From Nageia nagi (lineage: Eukaryota > Pinophyta): DNA of 64,000 bases. How positions within the stretch are numbered: the first letter of the stretch is position 1; each line of letters opens with the position of its first letter. The translations under genes were made by a program, and so were the position numbers. The stretch covers positions 200,136,001 through 200,200,000 of the forward strand of contig JBITNC010000001.1 of the NCBI GenBank assembly GCA_050084985.1, given 5' to 3'. Shown one piece after another: positions 60,244-64,000 of the stretch. A model generated the notes under the pieces. The model ran no database searches, was not told the DNA's origin, and saw only the letters and a list, made by a program, of their open reading frames with translations.

Positions 60244-62427
60244 ATGAGTTCAGGTTCAGCGGCCAAGACTGTAAGGAAAGTATCAGATTCGATGGAACTA
60301 TTGTGGGATACAGAGATTACAGCCATGAATAAAAATCCAAAGGGCACAGCAGAAGGTAAGTGCCCGAACTTTAGCTTCAACCATATAGCACATTCACCCA
60401 TGGGTTCGGGTCTGATGCATTTTATCCCTCATAGATGCTTTCCTGCTCCGGAACTAGTAGAAATAGTAAAAGGGGCATTTGATCCTACGACTAGGGTAGT
60501 CAGGGATTTGAAGGGGAGGACCGTCTTAAATCTGGACTCCGTTGCAATAGCGGAGGCTTTCTGTCCACCCCCTCCTATGGGCTCCCTTGTGCAGATCGAC
60601 TGGCACATCATCCCTAACGCCAACCTGAGGGCAAGCATTACCTCTTGGCTAAATAAGAACACAGCCGGGTCTATAAGATTTAGAGAGTTCCCAAATACCG
60701 AACTCCCTCTATCCAATTTTTCAGCACATCTGCAATTACTCATGTCAATGCTGGCCATAGCGGCAGGGGAGGAAACAGATAGATACATCTCTCCGTCCAA
60801 GTTGGTGATAGCGTATCATATTTCTCACCCCATTTCTCCCACAATGTATGACTGGGCCATTGCCCTCTCAGATAGAATAGCCGAACAACTGGGGAAGATC
60901 GGGGAGGGGTTTTATTTCGCTTACACCTCATACATTGTATGGATGATGATTCATCAGAACGCAGATGTCTTTAATAAATTGACCCTGGTTCGAAATAATG
61001 AAGATGGGTCGAAAAAACCAGTAGATAAATGGACAGAGGAAGTAAGGTCCTCGGCGAACTACTACTCTTTTGTGGAGAGATTTTTGGTTCCGGCAATGGG
61101 CCTATTAGCCCCTACAGTCCCGAGGTTGTCAACAGCCTCCCAGCTATACCTCCGCATGCCCCATGGAGAGGTCGGGGACTGGTTTTTTGCAGAGAATGGA
61201 ACCTTCATTAGGCTGTATGGATTTTCCGGGGCCCCATTTTTGCTGCCAATTCATGTGACGGATTGGATTTTCAGCATAGAATATGCCAGACAGACGGACT
61301 ACATTGACTCAAAATACGGAGCTGCCGCAAGAAAGAGAGCAGTCTATGCCCTCCCACACAGGGTGCATGACCTGGTGCTCCAGAGCAGAGGAGCAAGTGA
61401 CCAGTTAAGGGCAAAACTCCTGAAGCTGAAATTGAAAGAATTGAGTCAATATTGTTCGTATGATCCGGATGACATTTTTGTAAAGAAGCTCAGAAGCCAG
61501 CCCAATCCTCCGGCCTTTAGAGCTGAAAATAAGCCAGAACTGCTCAAATGGCGAAATCCAGAGCAGGAGGATAAGGTGATGCCCACCGCCGCAATAACTC
61601 AGGATTTCTTACCGCCGTGGCTGAGTTTCTACAACAAAAGGGCAAATTTTGACCCAAGAACCGACTCCATCTCAAAAAAGGCCCTGAAAACATTAAGGGA
61701 TGAGAGATGGAGCGAGGAGAAGATAGCCGCCTTCACCCAGTACAGGATCGAGTCTGGGAATAGGAACGCTCCTCTTGAAACTGATCTAGATGACAAATTC
61801 GAGGAGATGTGGGCATTGGAACACCCCACAGAAGTCCCTACGGGTGAAGACTCTGATGACAGTGAAGATCAGGGGCATGCTATGTCTCAAGCACCAGCCC
61901 GGGAAAAGCAACACGAAGAAGAAATCAGGGAGATTTCTACAGAGAAGGTGACTAAGAGGCCGGAAAGAGTCTACATGGCCAAAAGGAAAGTGCAGATGGA
62001 GAAGGCACCACCACCGCCACCACCTAAAAGGAGAAGGAGGAGCCCGACGCCCTCAGGTACGCTTCCTACTCCTTCTTCCCCTCTTTCTCTTTCTTCTGCT
62101 CTGCCGACGCATACCGTTCCCATTTCTGTTTCCATCACCCTTCCCCCAATTCCTGCAGCTATTCCAGCTGTACCCACACCATTTCTCATTTCATCACCAT
62201 CCACCCAACGGCAGAGCCCCATTCTTCCCACTTTACAAATCCTCCCCTCACAAGCATCATCACAATACCTTCCTCGCCCCCATCCTCTCCACCTCCATCA
62301 TCCGCTCCCTTCTCTATTTCAACACTTCCCGCGGTGGATCCTCCCGGAATCAGTACTTCAGGGGCCAGCCAAGCTAGTCCCTTCACGCCGGCCCAACAGA
62401 TTGTTGCTGCTACAACTCAGGAGTTGA
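60244..62427 (+). CDS. ORF2 of element E: unrecognised globular region plus Pro/Ser-rich tail (727 aa)
   Basis: The first ATG is at 60244; the frame is open upstream only from a TTG at 60184. Residues about 40-480 look globular. They include FIPHRCFPAPELVEIVKGAF, then DLKGRTVLNLDSVAIAEAFC, and later ISPSKLVIAYHISHP and FAYTSYIVWMM. The pattern 'LV...F.P.T...G...L..VA......P' recalls transposon-borne PMD-like domains, but this is weak. Residues about 540-600 are charged, with an acidic run (DSDDSEDQ), PPPPPP and KRRRR, a likely nuclear-localisation stretch. The tail (about 605-727) is Pro/Ser-rich and overlaps ORF3 in another frame. There is no stop or frameshift before the tail. I do not know its function. 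Confidence 0.75.
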   Translation: MSSGSAAKTVRKVSDSMELLWDTEITAMNKNPKGTAEGKCPNFSFNHIAHSPMGSGLMHFIPHRCFPAPELVEIVKGAFDPTTRVVRDLKGRTVLNLDSVAIAEAFCPPPPMGSLVQIDWHIIPNANLRASITSWLNKNTAGSIRFREFPNTELPLSNFSAHLQLLMSMLAIAAGEETDRYISPSKLVIAYHISHPISPTMYDWAIALSDRIAEQLGKIGEGFYFAYTSYIVWMMIHQNADVFNKLTLVRNNEDGSKKPVDKWTEEVRSSANYYSFVERFLVPAMGLLAPTVPRLSTASQLYLRMPHGEVGDWFFAENGTFIRLYGFSGAPFLLPIHVTDWIFSIEYARQTDYIDSKYGAAARKRAVYALPHRVHDLVLQSRGASDQLRAKLLKLKLKELSQYCSYDPDDIFVKKLRSQPNPPAFRAENKPELLKWRNPEQEDKVMPTAAITQDFLPPWLSFYNKRANFDPRTDSISKKALKTLRDERWSEEKIAAFTQYRIESGNRNAPLETDLDDKFEEMWALEHPTEVPTGEDSDDSEDQGHAMSQAPAREKQHEEEIREISTEKVTKRPERVYMAKRKVQMEKAPPPPPPKRRRRSPTPSGTLPTPSSPLSLSSALPTHTVPISVSITLPPIPAAIPAVPTPFLISSPSTQRQSPILPTLQILPSQASSQYLPRPHPLHLHHPLPSLFQHFPRWILPESVLQGPAKLVPSRRPNRLLLLQLRS
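62057..62361 (+). other. Candidate intron joining ORF2 to ORF3 in frame
   Basis: The donor CCTCAG/GTACGC is at 62057 and the acceptor AGTACTTCAG ends at 62361, giving 305 nt. The stretch is strongly pyrimidine-rich and has few purines to make stops. Removing 305 nt shifts the reading from the ORF2 frame into the ORF3 frame, with the split codon still Gly. A simple indel or a -1 ribosomal frameshift are alternatives. Only transcript data can decide. Confidence 0.4.
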
Positions 62428-63719
62428 GCTCAAAATCTCCCTTTATTATGATTTCCGGGCAGCAGGTATCCGTGGAGGGCATCATGCAACAATATCAGCA
62501 AATGAAGCAAGGACAAGATGCATGGATGCAGAGGCAGATGGGAAAACTCCCAATGCCGGAAAACCCGGTGAGGTTCCGGACCTCCATGGACCCAAAGAGT
62601 AAGGTGCTAGAAATGGCCATCGCTCAAGAACCACAAGAGGGGCAGGGCGATCTGTCATCGATGAATACGCGGGTCAAAATAGATACCCGCAGCATCTCAC
62701 GGAGCGACAAGAATGAGCTCCTGCAAACAGCTGTGGACCTTAATATAACTGAACTCACCAAATTAGAGGTCAGGTACCACAAGCTACAAAAGGCCCACGA
62801 GGCCACGAAGCTGCAATTAGAAAACAATAAAATAAAGCTGAAAGCGGCGGAAAACACCATAACAATTTTGCAGACGAGTTTAGTGGCGGCCCCTACAGCG
62901 GATATGCTCATCCAAAAGGAGGCTATCATCGCGCAAAAGGAGGCGGAAATAAATGCCAAGGCAGCAGAAATCAGCAACCTGAGTGCCAACCTGGCGGAGC
63001 TCCAAGCGAAGCTGGATGCCAAGAAGGTCGACAGATCTTTTCTGTTGGGAACCAAAGAAAAATTTTGGGAGTTGAAGGAGCAGGAGATAAAGGAATTGAT
63101 CCATCTGAGAGATTACGCGGAGCTATGCTTGTCAGAGCTAAAAAGGCTCGAAGCCGAAGTTATGAGATGCGAGAGTATTCTAAACCCCATCTCAGAACAG
63201 GCTAAACAGGCAAATAAAAAACTAAACAGCCTCTCAAATGAGGAATTGCAGTCCTATAACATTGGTGACCGAGTGGAGCTTATGTCGGCGATTGATTACC
63301 CAGGGAGGGGTAAATGGGTTTGTCAGGAGGTTCGGAATAATGTCCTGCGCCGGACGCAAGAGATGGAGACCCTAAAAGCAGAAATTCAAGGGTTGAACGC
63401 GTCCGGAATCCCAGAGTTATGGAGAAGCGACGGCACACTCGTCACAGAGGCTGATTTTTTGAGTAGTCTGCAGAATAAGATTCAGAATACAGATGATGTT
63501 GATACACTCCTGTTGTCCTTCGATGAGACAAATTTTGTGAAATTCTTTGATTCTTTGGTTAATGGCTGCTTGTGCATACAGCAATTGCTGAGAAGACATG
63601 CCCATAGATCATATGAGGTGCTGAATCATACGGCCTTAGCGCAAGCAAGGCTGAAGGATTTTTCCGGGATCCCGGCGAATTGGGATAAAGTCCAGCAGAT
63701 CCTGAATCTGCAGAGCTAA
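62334..63719 (+). CDS. ORF3 of element E: coiled-coil protein region (up to 461 codons)
   Basis: The frame is open from about 61956 to TAA at 63717-63719. The first GTG is at 62334 and the first ATG at 62448, so it is probably read as a continuation of ORF2. The N-terminal part is Ser/Gln-rich, with SGQQVSVEGIMQQYQQMKQG. Codons about 130-300 form long heptad-rich helices, for example LEVRYHKLQKAHEATKLQLE and QKEAEINAKAAEISNLSANL. A coiled coil is therefore very likely. The C-terminal part (about 300-460) looks globular (VELMSAIDYPGRGKWVCQEV). It ends 94 bp before the 3' LTR. No known family is recognised. Confidence 0.7.
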   Translation: MDPPGISTSGASQASPFTPAQQIVAATTQELSSKSPFIMISGQQVSVEGIMQQYQQMKQGQDAWMQRQMGKLPMPENPVRFRTSMDPKSKVLEMAIAQEPQEGQGDLSSMNTRVKIDTRSISRSDKNELLQTAVDLNITELTKLEVRYHKLQKAHEATKLQLENNKIKLKAAENTITILQTSLVAAPTADMLIQKEAIIAQKEAEINAKAAEISNLSANLAELQAKLDAKKVDRSFLLGTKEKFWELKEQEIKELIHLRDYAELCLSELKRLEAEVMRCESILNPISEQAKQANKKLNSLSNEELQSYNIGDRVELMSAIDYPGRGKWVCQEVRNNVLRRTQEMETLKAEIQGLNASGIPELWRSDGTLVTEADFLSSLQNKIQNTDDVDTLLLSFDETNFVKFFDSLVNGCLCIQQLLRRHAHRSYEVLNHTALAQARLKDFSGIPANWDKVQQILNLQS

Positions 63720-63813
63720 AGGAATGCACAATTCTTTGATTCATGTAAATAACAGAATGGGTTCTAAATTCCTCTTCCATAAAGGCGAAATTTTCCCTCA
63801 GAAGTCGCCACAA
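63720..63813 (+). other. Interval before the 3' LTR lacking a clear polypurine tract
   Basis: The last bases before the LTR are CTCAGAAGTCGCCACAA, which is not purine-rich. The nearest purine-rich run is AAAGGCGAAA at 63781-63790. The elements at 20368 and 36786 have clear tracts directly at the LTR, so this is unusual. Confidence 0.6.
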
Positions 63814-64000
63814 TGTAGATTCCTACATTGAAATTCTTGAAATAGGGTCCGGGGTATTTTAATTATTGTCCTAAGTTCACCTAAATGTCCCCGGAGCCAT
63901 TCCGGAATAAATAAACGGCCGGAGTCAGTGAATAAAGCCCTCCGGAATGAAAAGAAGAGGTCGCGGAGAAAAGATAGTCATATTTTGGCGAAGACCGAAT
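63814..64000 (+). repeat. 3' LTR of element E (first 187 bp, cut by the window end)
   Basis: It starts TGTAGATTCC and is identical to 56475-56661 for all 187 visible bases. Identity between LTRs indicates a recent insertion, since both copies start identical at integration. Confidence 0.95.

Larger units (their letters stand above)
56475..64000 (+). mobile_element. Young non-autonomous LTR element E (3' end outside window)
   Basis: The 5' LTR runs 56475-58306. The 3' LTR starts at 63814, and its visible 187 bp are identical to 56475-56661. The internal region holds a primer-binding site, an intact gag, a 525-bp spacer, and two long ORFs that replace pol. No protease, RT, RNase H or integrase motif is present. 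If the LTRs are equal in length, the element would end near 65645, about 9.2 kb in total. GC content and CpG-containing CCGG sites are far more frequent than in the flanks, as expected for a recent copy. It sits inside PMD-like relic 3. Confidence 0.93.

Noticed and set aside
62334-62447. GTG at 62334 as the true start of ORF3.
   Set aside because: Non-ATG starts are rare in plants, and the frame is open well upstream. Continuation from ORF2 or the ATG at 62448 is more plausible.
60141-63813. Minus-strand open frames of 60-143 codons (for example 62624-63055 and 60429-60800).
   Set aside because: They are shadows of ORF2 and ORF3, with compositions expected from reading coding DNA backwards.

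Overview
This window looks like intergenic DNA from a large plant genome. Most of it is AT-rich and consists of old transposons nested in one another. I see no complete host gene, tRNA, rRNA or CRISPR. A gymnosperm or another plant with a big, slowly purged genome fits best, because there is a long degenerate telomere-like array and several layers of decayed but still readable elements. That assignment is an inference.

Layout. 1-2845: degenerate CCCTAAA-type repeats that grade into an AT-rich CCCTAATTTTTTACAA array. About 2846-9166: a CACTA (En/Spm) relic with TNP2, DUF4218-like and DUF4216-like parts, a weak SET-like segment upstream, and a clear 3' terminus. About 9190-16692: a 5'-truncated Ty3/gypsy relic of Tat type (protease, RT, two RNase H domains, integrase, 3' LTR). 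17577-18759: an LTR. 19920-33160: one LINE split into three pieces by two insertions, a complete LTR element (20368-28965, near-perfect 5-bp target duplication) and an LTR-like block (29904-32101). 33405-36251: a Ty1/copia relic that has lost RT and RNase H. 36786-45863: a complete minus-strand LTR element with perfect ACCCC target duplications. 46316-49038: a head-to-head LTR and an inverted gypsy pol fragment. 51370-52668: a copia gag-protease fragment, cut by the minus-strand LTR element D (52669-56474 visible).

The strongest recurring pattern is an antisense gene. Three LTR elements (20368-28965, 36786-45863 and 52669-56474) each carry a gene related to the plant mobile domain (PMD, aminotransferase-like) family, followed by an acidic and/or coiled-coil tail. 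In each it lies beside the 3' LTR and in the opposite orientation to the element. In the two elements where gag is also seen, gag and the PMD gene converge on a (TA)n tract. The best preserved copy (54182-56474) has a frame-consistent intron and decays only by in-frame stops.

56475-64000 is a much younger, more GC-rich LTR element (E) inserted into that PMD copy. The visible 187 bp of its 3' LTR are identical to the 5' LTR. It has an intact gag but no protease, RT, RNase H or integrase. The usual pol position is taken by two long ORFs (727 and up to 461 codons) encoding an unrecognised globular region, a Pro/Ser-rich linker and a coiled coil. Its LTR carries a tandem array of TGACGTCA-type (bZIP-like) sites among CCGGA motifs. 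It looks non-autonomous, so any mobility would depend on pol supplied in trans. Element E and the antisense-PMD family are the most promising undescribed systems here.
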